From Rhizobium sp. Root1220 (lineage in GTDB: Bacteria; Pseudomonadota; Alphaproteobacteria; Rhizobiales; Rhizobiaceae): DNA of 64,000 nt. The stretch spans positions 124,001 through 188,000 of the forward strand of contig NZ_LMDG01000037.1 of NCBI RefSeq assembly GCF_001426265.1, read 5' to 3'. Under the pieces are notes generated by a model, which ran no database searches, had not been told where the DNA came from, and saw only the letters and a list, made by a program, of their open reading frames with translations. This document shows positions 41,710 through 50,794 of this stretch, piece by piece (position 1 is the stretch's first letter; each line of letters opens with the position of its first letter). A program made the position numbers and the translations under genes.

Positions 41710-42825
41710 ATGACGCCACTCGGAATCGGCCTGATCGGCACCGGTTACATGGGCAAGTGCCATGCGCTGGCGTGGAATGCCGTCAAGACAGTCTTTGGGG
41801 ACGTCGAGCGGCCGCGTCTCGTGCATCTGGCCGAAGCCAATCCAGAACTGGCCGAAAAGCGTGCATCCGAATTCGGTTTCGAAAAGGCAACCGCCGATTG
41901 GCGCCGCCTTATTGCGGACCCGGAGGTCGACATCGTCTCCGTCACCACGCCGAACCAGTTCCATGCCGAAATGGCGATTGCCGCGCTCGAGGCTGGCAAA
42001 CATGTCTGGTGCGAGAAGCCGATGGCGCCTGCATACGCCGATGCCGAGCGTATGCTGAATGCAGCCAGGGCTGCGGGCAAGGTTGCCGTCCTCGGATACA
42101 ACTATATCCAGAACCCGATGATGCGTCATATCAAGGAACTGATAGACGAAGGCGCAATCGGCCGTGTGAATCATATTCGCGTCGAAATGGACGAGGACTT
42201 CATGGCCGACCCCGACGCGCTCTTCTATTGGAAGAGCGAACTCTCGGCGGGTTATGGCGCTCTCGATGATTTCGCGGTGCATCCGCTGTCTCTGCTTTGG
42301 TATCTTTTCGGCCATGTCGAAGCTGTCATCACGGACATGGTGAAGCCTTACGCCGATCGACCCTTGGCGAACGGCGGCCGGCGGCCGGTTGAGAATCACG
42401 ATGCAGCCAATGTTCTCATGCGTCTCGGCGGGGGCATCTCAGCGGTGCTGATGGCAAATCGCGCTGCCTGGGGGCGAAAGGGACGCATCGCACTCCAGAT
42501 ATTTGGCTCCAAGGGCGCAATCACCTATGACCAGGAGCGGATGAATGAATTCGAGCTCTATCGAGCGGAAGGCCATGGTGCGGAGCAGGGGTTCCGCAAG
42601 ATCCTGGCGGGTCCGGCTCACCAGCCGTACGACCGTTTCATTCCGGCGCCAGGTCACGGCCTCGGCTTCAACGATTTGAAGATCATCGAATGCCGTGAGC
42701 TCATTCGAGCAATTTCCGGCGAGCCGTCGTCGATCGTGACATTTGAAGACGGTCTCAGGATAGAGAAGTCCGTTCACGCCATGGCACAGTCGTTCCACGA
42801 GCGTCGCTGGATCGAGATCGGCTGA
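41710..42825 (+). CDS. Gfo/Idh/MocA family oxidoreductase, inositol-linked
   Basis: NAD(P)-dependent dehydrogenase of 371 residues. The N-terminal Rossmann fold has IGLIGTGYMGKCHALAW (about 6-22), the cofactor-domain end carries EKPMAPAYADAE with the conserved EKP lysine, and the C-terminal domain has GALDDFAVHPLSLLWYLFGH with the catalytic D/H pair. A GGAGG site is nine bases before the ATG. It is divergent from iolR and has an IolR-like site in its promoter. No canonical idhA/iolG is in the window, so this may oxidise scyllo- or another inositol isomer. In S. meliloti I recall the equivalent gene as iolY. Confidence 0.9.
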   Translation: MTPLGIGLIGTGYMGKCHALAWNAVKTVFGDVERPRLVHLAEANPELAEKRASEFGFEKATADWRRLIADPEVDIVSVTTPNQFHAEMAIAALEAGKHVWCEKPMAPAYADAERMLNAARAAGKVAVLGYNYIQNPMMRHIKELIDEGAIGRVNHIRVEMDEDFMADPDALFYWKSELSAGYGALDDFAVHPLSLLWYLFGHVEAVITDMVKPYADRPLANGGRRPVENHDAANVLMRLGGGISAVLMANRAAWGRKGRIALQIFGSKGAITYDQERMNEFELYRAEGHGAEQGFRKILAGPAHQPYDRFIPAPGHGLGFNDLKIIECRELIRAISGEPSSIVTFEDGLRIEKSVHAMAQSFHERRWIEIG

Positions 42826-42885
42826 GGTCGATCCTCTGGTTGACGACGCCGAGGGCAGGGGGTAGGCCTTTGCTGGAGCTCGCGA

Positions 42886-44124
42886 ATGTATGCTGGGAGT
42901 GGGATCGTGACGGACAGATTGGTGATAATCGGCGCGGGCCAGGCAGGGTTTGCATTGGCCGCGAAACTCCGCGCTCTCAAGGACATGCGCCCGATCACCA
43001 TCATCGGTGCCGAGGATGTTCTGCCCTATCAGCGCCCGCCGCTCACCAAGAAGTACCTGCTCGGCGAGATGAGCTTCGATCGCCTGCTGTTTAGGCCTGA
43101 GCACTGGTACGCCGACAACAATGTCGAGATCAGGCTGTCGACTTGGGCCGAGCAGATCGTGCGCGAGGCGAAGCATGTTGTGCTGCAGGACGGCTCCATA
43201 CTGGAATACGGTACGCTCGCGCTGACGACGGGCTCCACGCCCCGCAACTTGCCTGCCGCAATCGGCGGAGACCTCGACGGGGTCTACGTGGCGCGCGACA
43301 AGCGTGACGCCGACCTCCTCGCCGAGGAAATGCGGCCGGGCCGTCGGGTCCTTATTATAGGTGGCGGCTATATCGGTCTCGAAGCGGCTGCCGTCGCGCG
43401 GCATCTCGGGCTCGAGGTAACGGTCATCGAGATGGCCGAGCGAATCCTCCAGCGCGTCGCCGCCAAGGAGACCGCCGACATCATAAGGGTGATTCACGAA
43501 ACGCATGACGTTGTCATTCGAGAGAAGACGGGACTGAAGCACCTGGTGGGTCGGGACGGACGCGTCGTTGCCGCCGAGTTGTCGGATGGATCCACCATCG
43601 ATATCGATTTTGCGATCGTTGGGATCGGCGTCGCGCCCAATGACCAGCTCGCCAAGGAGGCCGGTCTCGACGTCGCCAATGGAATCGTTGTCGATGCATT
43701 CGCGCGCACCTCCGACCCCGCGATCTTCGCTGCGGGCGATTGTGCTGTGCTGCCGTGGCAGGGTGGCAGGGTTCGCCTCGAATCGGTGCAGAACGCCGTT
43801 GATCAGGCCGAAGCGGTCGCATCAGTGATTGCCGGCGGCAACGAACCTTACGATCCCAAGCCATGGTTCTGGTCGGATCAGTATGATGTGAAGCTGCAAA
43901 TCGCCGGCTTCAATCTGGGATACGATCAGACGCTCTTGCGCCCAGGCACGCGCGAAGGCGCGCATTCCATCTGGTATTTCAGGGATGGCACATTCATCGC
44001 CGTAGACGCGGTCAATGACGCCAAAGCCTATGTCACCGGCAAGAAGATGCTGGAAACGGGAATCAATCCCGACATGACGATCCTTGCCAACGCCTCGGCC
44101 GATCTCAAGCAATTGCTGAGCTGA
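42886..44124 (+). CDS. FAD-dependent ferredoxin reductase-like oxidoreductase
   Basis: Flavoprotein of 412 residues, rubredoxin/ferredoxin-NAD(P) reductase type. The FAD motif is LVIIGAGQAGFALAAKL (about 12-28), the NAD(P) motif is LIIGGGYIGLEAAAVARHLG (about 155-174), the second FAD contact is ARTSDPAIFAAGDCAVLP, and the C-terminal reductase domain starts PKPWFWSDQYDVKLQIAG. It would pass electrons to a ferredoxin for an oxygenase or P450, but none is adjacent. An ATG at 42886 has GGAG seven bases upstream; a GTG at 42907 also has a GGGAG and is the alternative. It follows the dehydrogenase gene by 60 bases. Confidence 0.9.
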   Translation: MYAGSGIVTDRLVIIGAGQAGFALAAKLRALKDMRPITIIGAEDVLPYQRPPLTKKYLLGEMSFDRLLFRPEHWYADNNVEIRLSTWAEQIVREAKHVVLQDGSILEYGTLALTTGSTPRNLPAAIGGDLDGVYVARDKRDADLLAEEMRPGRRVLIIGGGYIGLEAAAVARHLGLEVTVIEMAERILQRVAAKETADIIRVIHETHDVVIREKTGLKHLVGRDGRVVAAELSDGSTIDIDFAIVGIGVAPNDQLAKEAGLDVANGIVVDAFARTSDPAIFAAGDCAVLPWQGGRVRLESVQNAVDQAEAVASVIAGGNEPYDPKPWFWSDQYDVKLQIAGFNLGYDQTLLRPGTREGAHSIWYFRDGTFIAVDAVNDAKAYVTGKKMLETGINPDMTILANASADLKQLLS

Positions 44125-44204
44125 GGACAATGGCCTGGCCGCAGGTGGAAAAGCGGAAAAAGCGCTTGCGTCACCTGTCGAATGACTCTATCAGGCTCTC
44201 GACC

Positions 44205-44294
44205 GGAGAGGTGGCCGAGTGGTCGAAGGCGCTCCCCTGCTAAGGGAGTATACCCGGAAGGGTATCGTGGGTTCGAATCCCATCTTCTCCGCCA
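44205..44294 (+). tRNA. tRNA-Ser(GCU)
   Basis: Complete serine tRNA with a long variable arm. The acceptor stem pairs GGAGAGG with CTTCTCC (one G-U), the D-arm is GTGGCCGAGTGG, the anticodon arm is CTCCC-CTGCTAA-GGGAG with anticodon GCT, the variable arm is TATACCCGGAAGGGTA, and the T-arm contains GGTTCGAATCC. The CCA end is encoded. It reads AGC/AGU codons. Confidence 0.97.
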
Positions 44295-44865
44295 TCACCT
44301 TCCAGGCAATGAGTTAAGCTCAGCACATTCACAGCGACATGACCCGACTCGCGGCATCACCGCTGCATGCTACCGATGCGGTAAGGTGTCTCCGATATTC
44401 GCGTCAGCAGAATCAAACTGAGAATCACTGACTGTCAGCAAAACTGATTCTCCATCATTGGAACCGCGTGACGGCGGTCCCGGCCTGCGCAGCGCTTGCG
44501 CGGCAATGTCGAATAGCTTGATTCTGGCGGAAAATCGGTTCCAATGTGGCACATTCGACCCCATCGAGGAGGGGAACGAATTCGTAAAGGTCCGCAAAAT
44601 CAGTGCTTTCTTAACAAAGTATAAAGAAACGGCCGGGGCGAATGCCGCATTTGTGACCTTTCCGCAACAGCGCATGGGGAAGGCTGTGGCAAATACCCCG
44701 AACGGCTAAGTTGGTGATTGCGTGACAGGCCCGGTCTTGTATTTTCAACTTCGGAAGCGAGGGCGGTTGATCGTCCGACTTCTTGAAACATGGGGATGGG
44801 GCAGGGAACGCTGCTCTAACGGCGAAAAACCCAGACCCGATCGAAACTTTGAATTGGAGGTCAAT
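44295..44865. other. 571-bp region between tRNA-Ser and the porin gene
   Basis: No convincing gene. At 44420-44452 there is a nested inverted repeat: GAGAATCA, then the small hairpin CTGAC-T-GTCAG, a spacer, then TGATTCTC. A short hairpin GCGCA-GCGCT-TGCGC lies near 44486-44500. The right part probably holds the porin promoter and a long 5' leader. Leaders of outer-membrane protein mRNAs are common small-RNA targets, but no target pairing can be shown here. Confidence 0.4.
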
Positions 44866-45945
44866 ATGAACATCAAGAGCCTACTTCTCGGCTCCGCTGC
44901 TGCTCTCGCAGTAGTTTCCGGTGCTCAGGCTGCTGACGCTATCGTTGCTGCCGAGCCGGAACCAGTCGAATACGTTCGTGTCTGCGACGCATACGGCACT
45001 GGCTACTTCTACATCCCAGGCACGGAAACCTGCCTGAAGATCGAAGGTTACATCCGTTTCCAGGTTAACTTCGGTCCTAACCAGGCAAACGACAGCGGCA
45101 ACTTCTCTGGCGGCGTTGGAACGTCCGACTGGGATGCCTTCACCCGTGGTCAGGTTCAGTTCACGTCTAAGAGCGACACCGAATACGGCCCGCTCACCGG
45201 CGTGATCGTTCTGCAGTCGAATGCCGATGCTGCAAGCAACGCGTTCCAGAACACCATCCTTGACTCCGCTTACCTCGACATCGCTGGCTTCCGCGCTGGT
45301 CTGTTCTACAGCTGGTGGGACGATGGTCTCTCGGGTGAAACCGATGATATCGGCAGCCCGGTCACGCTGCACAACTCGATCCGCTATCAGTACGAAAGCG
45401 GCGACTTCTACGCCGGCATCTCCGTTGACGAGCTGGAAGACAGCCCGTTCTACAACGGCGAAGTCTCGAACAACGAAGGCATTGCAGTTGGTATCGGTGG
45501 CAAGGCTGGTGCGTTCTCGTACCAGGTCACGGCTGGCTATGACTTCGACAACGAAGCTGTTGCTGTCCGCGCCATGGGCACGGTCGCAATTGGTCCTGGC
45601 ACACTCGGCCTCGCAGCCGTCTATGCTGACTCACCTGGCGCATACTACAACGCCGCAGAGTGGGCTATCGCTGCCGAATATGCCATCCAGGCTACCGACA
45701 AGCTGAAGATCACCCCCGGTGGTCAGTGGTACAGCGGCTACGGTGTTGATGCTGATAGCGACGGTGGCTTCGGACCTGGTGGTGCCGACGCCGACTTCAA
45801 CAACGGTGACGCATGGCGCGTTGGTCTGACGGTCGATTACCAGATCGCCGAGAACTTCTACGCCAAGGCTAGCGTTCAGTACACGGATCCGGATGATTTC
45901 GACGATTTCACGACCGGCTACTTCCGCCTGCAGCGTGCATTCTAA
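44866..45945 (+). CDS. Outer-membrane porin (RopA-type, Porin_2 family)
   Basis: Alphaproteobacterial trimeric porin, 359 residues. The signal peptide MNIKSLLLGSAAALAVVSGAQA is followed by ADAIVAAEPEPVEYVRVCDAYGTGYFYIPGTETCLKIEG-type opening, where the two cysteines form the family's conserved N-terminal disulfide, and IEGYIRFQV is the first strand. The C-terminus ends in FRLQRAF with terminal Phe needed for barrel insertion. A TTGGAGG site precedes the ATG. Codons are strongly biased to C/G-ending preferred codons, as expected for a very highly expressed gene. A strong terminator follows. Confidence 0.95.
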   Translation: MNIKSLLLGSAAALAVVSGAQAADAIVAAEPEPVEYVRVCDAYGTGYFYIPGTETCLKIEGYIRFQVNFGPNQANDSGNFSGGVGTSDWDAFTRGQVQFTSKSDTEYGPLTGVIVLQSNADAASNAFQNTILDSAYLDIAGFRAGLFYSWWDDGLSGETDDIGSPVTLHNSIRYQYESGDFYAGISVDELEDSPFYNGEVSNNEGIAVGIGGKAGAFSYQVTAGYDFDNEAVAVRAMGTVAIGPGTLGLAAVYADSPGAYYNAAEWAIAAEYAIQATDKLKITPGGQWYSGYGVDADSDGGFGPGGADADFNNGDAWRVGLTVDYQIAENFYAKASVQYTDPDDFDDFTTGYFRLQRAF

Positions 45946-45970
45946 TCTGATCTGACCTCGGTCAATCAGG

Positions 45971-45997
45971 AAAGCCCGGCTCTCGAGCCGGGCTTTT
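45971..45997 (+). terminator. Rho-independent terminator of the porin gene
   Basis: AAAGCCCGGCTC pairs with GAGCCGGGCTTT around a short TC loop, followed by TT. A very strong hairpin, 25 bases after the porin stop. Confidence 0.92.
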
Positions 45998-46029
45998 TCG
46001 TTTTATGCGGCTAGGCATTTGGGGCCGCT

Positions 46030-46923
46030 CTATATCGCCGCCAGAAATTGTCGGATGCGTCCAAAAACCGGATTGATGTGAATCAGTGGTGGATGGCCCT
46101 GGCCGGGTGCCAGGACCACCGTCAGTCCGGGATGATGCGCTGCCATCTCGGCCACAATCGCCGCCGAAAGCAGATCGGAGTTCTCGCCTCGGATGACCAC
46201 GAGTGGCGTGTCGGCGAACATGTCGAAGTGGCGCCACAGATCCGGCAGCGGCTTTTCGAAGTCGATCGTCTTTAACTGTTCGGCGATGGCGCGATCAAAA
46301 TCGCCGGCGAGCTTTCCGTCGATCTCGCGGTAAATCGCCTCGGCCATTTCCGCCCAGTCCGTCTCCGCGAGGGCAGGGAAGTCCGGGCCAAGCCGGGATT
46401 GGAGCAACGCGGGTGCGTCGCTCCAACTTCGAGGGACCGCCGCGTCGTTGAGGTCGTCGCGGATCCGCATGAGCCCCCTGGCGTTCAACTCCGGCCCTAT
46501 GTCGTTGAGAATGACCGCGGCGAGAAGATCCAGTTTCATCTCGACAAGAAAATGAAGGATCAAACCGCCACGCGATGTGCCGATGAAGACCGCTTTCGCG
46601 ATGCCGAGATGTTCGCAGGCCGTCAGTACGTCCTGAGCCTCCATGCGAACATTGTAGTTCGACTTGTTCTGATCGCGCTCGGAGAGCCCGCGCCCACGGT
46701 AGTCGAGCGCGATGACCCGCCGCGGCGCAGCCGTGTCCTTTGACAGGCGCAATGCCAGTGGATGAAAGTCGCGGGCGTTGCGCGTCAAACCCGGAAGGCA
46801 GATGACGGGAAGCCTCGCCAGCGCGCTTGGCGCTTCCGGTTGGTAGTCACGGAGCGAGAGTGTCAGGCCGTCGTCGGAAACATAGGTTCGTTCACGATAA
46901 ACTTGCTTGTCAGTCCCAGCCAT
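46030..46923 (-). CDS. Alpha/beta hydrolase
   Basis: Serine hydrolase of 297 residues. The oxyanion region VICLPGLTRNARDFHPLALRL (about 40-60) is followed by VIALDYRGRGLSERD, the nucleophile elbow FIGTSRGGLILHFL, the acid in LVVIRGENSDLLSA and the catalytic His in PGQGHPPLIHI. Such enzymes are esterases, haloalkane dehalogenase- or lactonase-like; the substrate cannot be told. It is convergent with the porin gene and stands 62 bases upstream of the lytic transglycosylase stop on the same strand, so co-transcription with that gene is possible. Confidence 0.88.
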   Translation of the reverse strand: MAGTDKQVYRERTYVSDDGLTLSLRDYQPEAPSALARLPVICLPGLTRNARDFHPLALRLSKDTAAPRRVIALDYRGRGLSERDQNKSNYNVRMEAQDVLTACEHLGIAKAVFIGTSRGGLILHFLVEMKLDLLAAVILNDIGPELNARGLMRIRDDLNDAAVPRSWSDAPALLQSRLGPDFPALAETDWAEMAEAIYREIDGKLAGDFDRAIAEQLKTIDFEKPLPDLWRHFDMFADTPLVVIRGENSDLLSAAIVAEMAAHHPGLTVVLAPGQGHPPLIHINPVFGRIRQFLAAI

Positions 46924-46985
46924 CCGCGCGCTCCTCGTTGCAACGAAGAGAGACTAACGCCCTTGAGCATATTCGCAAATGCAGC

Positions 46986-49058
46986 CTACGAAGAGCGTCC
47001 GCCGACTAGGTCTCGCTCGATATTGGCAGGCTGGCCGAGGCGCGCCTTGTAAACCTCGTAGTTTTCCATCACCCGCTGCACGTAGTTGCGGGTCTCGGGG
47101 AAGGGGATGCGCTCGATCCAGTCGACGATGGTGTCGATCGACTTGCCGCGCGGGTCACCGTAGCGGTCGATCCACTCCGGCACTCGCTTTGGACCGGCGT
47201 TGTAGGCGATGAAGGTCATGATGTAGGAGCCGCCGAAGGCATCGATCTGCTCGCCGAGATAATGCGCACCGAGCGTGGCGTTATAGCCGGCATCGGCCGT
47301 CAGCTTGTCTTTGGAGTAGGCGATATTGTGCCGCTTGGCGACGGCTTTCGCTGTTCCGGGCAGGATTTGCAGCAGGCCACGGGCATCCGCAACGGAAACC
47401 GCCGCCGGATTGAAGGCGCTTTCCTGGCGCGCGATCGCGTAGGCGAGCGCCTTGCCTGAGCCTGATATATTCGCGCTTCCGGGGATCACACCCAGTGGGA
47501 AGGCAAGCGCAGCGACGTCGACCCCACGGGAATAGGCAATCTTACCGACCTGCAGTGACAGATGGTGGTCGCCGGAGCGCTCCGCCTGGGCGCTGAGAAT
47601 GGCAAGCTCGCCAGGGCTTTTGATTTGATCTGCCAGCGCCAGATAGAGACCGTTTGCCCGCCAACCATGGCCGGCGGCGTCGAGCCGGGCGATAGCCTGC
47701 ACTGCTTCTCGGTCCTGATAGCGCCGTCGGTCCGCTTCGGATGGCGACGGGTAACTGACGTTCAGCGTCTTTCGGCCAAGTTTCTCGCCGGCCAACTGGC
47801 CGTAAAAGGTGGTCGGATAACCTGCGGCCTTGGTATAGAAATCAGCGGCCTTGCCGGGCGCGCCGGCCTCAGCCGCGCGACCCATCCAGTATAAGGCGCG
47901 TGATACCGAGATCGGGCCACTCGAGAAATCGAGGATCTTGCGGAAATGGTTCTGCGCGCTGGTCGCATCCTGCAATCCACGAAGCGCATACCAGCCGGCA
48001 TGGAATTCCGCTTCCACGATGTCGGTCGGCGTTGTCGCGGCATACCTGGCGACGATGCCGTAGGCGGACTTGAACTGACCCTGATCGACAAGTCCGCGGC
48101 TGATGATCCGTTGCTCGTTCCACCATTCGCCTGCATTGACGAGTTCGTTGCGGTCCCGCGGCATCTTCTGCAGCAAAGTTGCCGCTTCCGGATATTTCTC
48201 CTGTTTGCGCAGGTATTCGATTCGCGCGAAGAGAAGACCCGGATCGCCTGCCCACCTCCCGTCGACGGCAGCCAGCAGGGTGCCAGCGTTTGGCGCCTTG
48301 CTGATCACCGCATCCCAGGCTTTGTACAGAGATTGCGCCTGTCCGAGATCGCCGAAGCGCTTCGCCTGCGCCGCACGATTGCGGTACATCAAATAATCCA
48401 TCCGGGCCTTGTGATCGGCGACGGTGAGCAGGCCGGAGAATTCGACGAGGATCTTGTCTTCGGTAGACTTGTCCAATCCCTCACCACGCCAGACTTTGCG
48501 GATATATTTCGCGGCCTGATTCTGGTTGCCGGTGGCAACCAGAGCGCGCGAGAGAATCATTGCGCCTGTCGTCGTCTCCGGCGCGGTCTCGCCGAAGGCG
48601 GCCAGCACCGCGCTGGAGCTGGGGTTTTCGTCGTAGATTGCGCGTTCGGAATAGGCCCGCAATTTCGCAAGCCCCGGCCACCCCTGAAGCTCCTGCGCGG
48701 CTGCCGCGATTTCGGATGAGGGTACACCTCGTTGTCCCGATGTCGCTATTGCCCAGGTGAGGATGTGCCGGTCCAGGGTGCCGAGACGCATGCCGTTACG
48801 AACGGCGATAGCCTGCAGCGGATTCTTCGCAGCTAGGGCATCCAGGCCGGTCTTGAGTTCCCCGGCCACCGGGACAACGGTCTGGCTCCGCGGGATGGAG
48901 CCGGTCGTGATCGACTCCGGCAGGGAGGTCTGGGGCAGGAACCCGATCGGCTTGACAGTCGGCACCGGCAGGTCCTGACCTGCAAGCGGCGCCGCAAAGC
49001 CGCTCCACGCGCCAGCACTGAGGGCGAGGGCGGACAGGATGAGGACAGCTCTCTTCAT
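46986..49058 (-). CDS. Soluble lytic murein transglycosylase (Slt-type)
   Basis: Periplasmic enzyme cleaving peptidoglycan glycan strands to 1,6-anhydro-muropeptides, 690 residues. It has a signal peptide (MKRAVLILSALALSAGAWSG), a long alpha-superhelical U-domain (about 80-520), and a C-terminal SLT domain with the catalytic Glu in AIARQESAFNPAAVS, followed by ARGLLQILPGTAKAVAK and MTFIAYNAGPKRVPEWI. The start at 49058 is chosen because the signal peptide starts there. It is divergent from dapA with 215 bases between starts. Confidence 0.94.
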   Translation of the reverse strand: MKRAVLILSALALSAGAWSGFAAPLAGQDLPVPTVKPIGFLPQTSLPESITTGSIPRSQTVVPVAGELKTGLDALAAKNPLQAIAVRNGMRLGTLDRHILTWAIATSGQRGVPSSEIAAAAQELQGWPGLAKLRAYSERAIYDENPSSSAVLAAFGETAPETTTGAMILSRALVATGNQNQAAKYIRKVWRGEGLDKSTEDKILVEFSGLLTVADHKARMDYLMYRNRAAQAKRFGDLGQAQSLYKAWDAVISKAPNAGTLLAAVDGRWAGDPGLLFARIEYLRKQEKYPEAATLLQKMPRDRNELVNAGEWWNEQRIISRGLVDQGQFKSAYGIVARYAATTPTDIVEAEFHAGWYALRGLQDATSAQNHFRKILDFSSGPISVSRALYWMGRAAEAGAPGKAADFYTKAAGYPTTFYGQLAGEKLGRKTLNVSYPSPSEADRRRYQDREAVQAIARLDAAGHGWRANGLYLALADQIKSPGELAILSAQAERSGDHHLSLQVGKIAYSRGVDVAALAFPLGVIPGSANISGSGKALAYAIARQESAFNPAAVSVADARGLLQILPGTAKAVAKRHNIAYSKDKLTADAGYNATLGAHYLGEQIDAFGGSYIMTFIAYNAGPKRVPEWIDRYGDPRGKSIDTIVDWIERIPFPETRNYVQRVMENYEVYKARLGQPANIERDLVGGRSS

Positions 49059-49273
49059 AGGGGACACCTGAAACGAAATACGCCCATCCATTTGGCGGGA
49101 TGCACCTTAACGAAACCTTATCGGGACCGGTAAACTTCGTTCACATTTGCTATCGGAATTTGCCCTAAACCGTTCCATGCGCGCTTGTCGCGGCGATTTC
49201 GCCGCACTATGGTGCGCAACCCATAGTCAAGGAATGCGGCCGAAGCATGGATAGCGGCCGTGAGGAGTTCTGT

Positions 49274-50158
49274 ATGTTCCAGGGATCCATTCCCGCTCTC
49301 GTCACTCCCTTCACTGATGCCGGCCAGGTGGATGAAGCGTCGTTCGCCGCGCATGTCGACTGGCAGATCAAGGAAGGCAGCCGCGGCCTCGTTCCGGTCG
49401 GTACGACCGGGGAGTCGCCGACGCTGTCGCACGCCGAGCACAAACGGGTCGTGGAACTCTGCATCGAGGCTGCGACGAAGCGCGTACCCGTCATGGCCGG
49501 CGCAGGGTCGAACAACACGCGCGAAGCGATCGAACTCGCCCAGCATGCCGAGAAGGCAGGCGCGGATGCCGTTCTCGTCGTGACGCCGTACTATAACAAG
49601 CCCACGCAGAAGGGATTGTATGCCCATTTCTCGGCGATCGCGGAAGCGATCAAGCTGCCGATCTATATCTATAACATTCCCGGTCGCTCGGTCGTCGATA
49701 TGACGCCCGAAACAATGGGAGCGCTCGCAAAGGCTCATTCGAACATCGTCGGTGTCAAGGACGCCACTGGCAAGATCGAACGCGTGTCGGAACAACGTAT
49801 AACTTGCGGCAGGGAATTCCGGCAGTTGTCGGGCGAAGATGCCACTGCGATGGGCTTCAACGCTCATGGGGGCGTCGGCTGCATCTCGGTGACGGCCAAT
49901 GTCGCACCCAGGCTCTGCGCCGAATTCCAGGCAGCAACGCTTGCCGGCGATTACGCCAAGGCCCTGGAATACCAGGACCGACTGATGCCTCTGCACAAGG
50001 CGATTTTTCTCGAGCCCGGCCTCTGCGGTGCCAAGTACGGACTGTCGAGGCTCGGTCGCATGAGCCGCAACGTCCGTTCCCCGCTGATGTCAACGCTCGA
50101 GCCGGGAACAGAATCCGCAATCGACGCAGCCATGCGCCATGCAGGACTGTTGAACTGA
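49274..50158 (+). CDS. dapA: 4-hydroxy-tetrahydrodipicolinate synthase
   Basis: First committed step of lysine/diaminopimelate synthesis: condenses pyruvate with aspartate semialdehyde. The 294-residue TIM barrel is the standard size. The pyruvate-binding motif VPVGTTGESPTLSHAEH (about 40-56), YYNKPTQKGLYAHF with the catalytic tyrosine, and Schiff-base lysine K162 in VGVKDATG are visible. The ATG at 49274 has a GAGGAG site seven bases upstream; an earlier ATG at 49247 is unlikely. It is followed 102 bases later by smpB, the common order in rhizobia. Confidence 0.97.
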   Translation: MFQGSIPALVTPFTDAGQVDEASFAAHVDWQIKEGSRGLVPVGTTGESPTLSHAEHKRVVELCIEAATKRVPVMAGAGSNNTREAIELAQHAEKAGADAVLVVTPYYNKPTQKGLYAHFSAIAEAIKLPIYIYNIPGRSVVDMTPETMGALAKAHSNIVGVKDATGKIERVSEQRITCGREFRQLSGEDATAMGFNAHGGVGCISVTANVAPRLCAEFQAATLAGDYAKALEYQDRLMPLHKAIFLEPGLCGAKYGLSRLGRMSRNVRSPLMSTLEPGTESAIDAAMRHAGLLN

Positions 50159-50260
50159 GACAGTGACTTTCGCGTCTCTTCCCAAGGATGACGCGTTCCC
50201 CTACATACTTGGCAGGAATAGGGGGGCGGCTTGCGCGCCCCGCAGGATTGGAATTTCGTC

Positions 50261-50740
50261 ATGGCCCCCAAAGGCAGCCAGCGCGTCGTTAACAAGATCG
50301 TCGCCGAGAATCGCAAGGCGCGGTATAATTACGAGATCATCGACACCTATGAGGCCGGGCTCGTTCTGATGGGCACCGAGGTCAAGTCGTTGCGCGAAGG
50401 CAAGGCCAATATCGCGGAATCCTATGCGTCCGACGAAGGTGGCGAGATTTGGCTGATCAATTCCTACCTGCCAGAGTACCTTCAGGCGAACCGGTTCAAC
50501 CATGAGCCGCGTCGGCGCCGAAAGCTGCTGCTGACTGGCCGCGAAATCAATCGGCTGCGTGCTGGCATCAACCGTGAGGGCATGACGCTGATTCCGCTGA
50601 AGATCTATTTCAACGAGCGGGGGCGGGCAAAAATGGAACTGGCCCTGGCGAAAGGCAAGAAGCTTCACGACAAGCGCGAATCTGAGAAGGAGCGCGATTG
50701 GAACAGACAGAAGAGCCGGCTCCTCAAGGACAACGGCTGA
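50261..50740 (+). CDS. smpB: SsrA-binding protein
   Basis: tmRNA-binding protein needed for trans-translation and rescue of stalled ribosomes. 159 residues, beta-barrel OB-like core with NRKARYNYEIIDTYEAGLVLMGTEVKSLREG, then KLLLTGREINRL and the basic C-terminal tail (HDKRESEKERDWNRQKSR) that mimics mRNA in the A site. The ATG at 50261 is where homology begins. The ssrA RNA gene is not in the window. It follows dapA and is convergent with the NYN gene. Confidence 0.97.
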   Translation: MAPKGSQRVVNKIVAENRKARYNYEIIDTYEAGLVLMGTEVKSLREGKANIAESYASDEGGEIWLINSYLPEYLQANRFNHEPRRRRKLLLTGREINRLRAGINREGMTLIPLKIYFNERGRAKMELALAKGKKLHDKRESEKERDWNRQKSRLLKDNG

Positions 50741-50794
50741 CACCGTCGATGCGAGCTATCGAAGCGCGCATCGAGTTGGCGTTTGCAGGCGGGC

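Noticed and set aside
44458..44709. 83-codon plus-strand frame upstream of the porin
   Set aside because: No ribosome binding site or signal/domain pattern; it spans a hairpin and the likely porin promoter.
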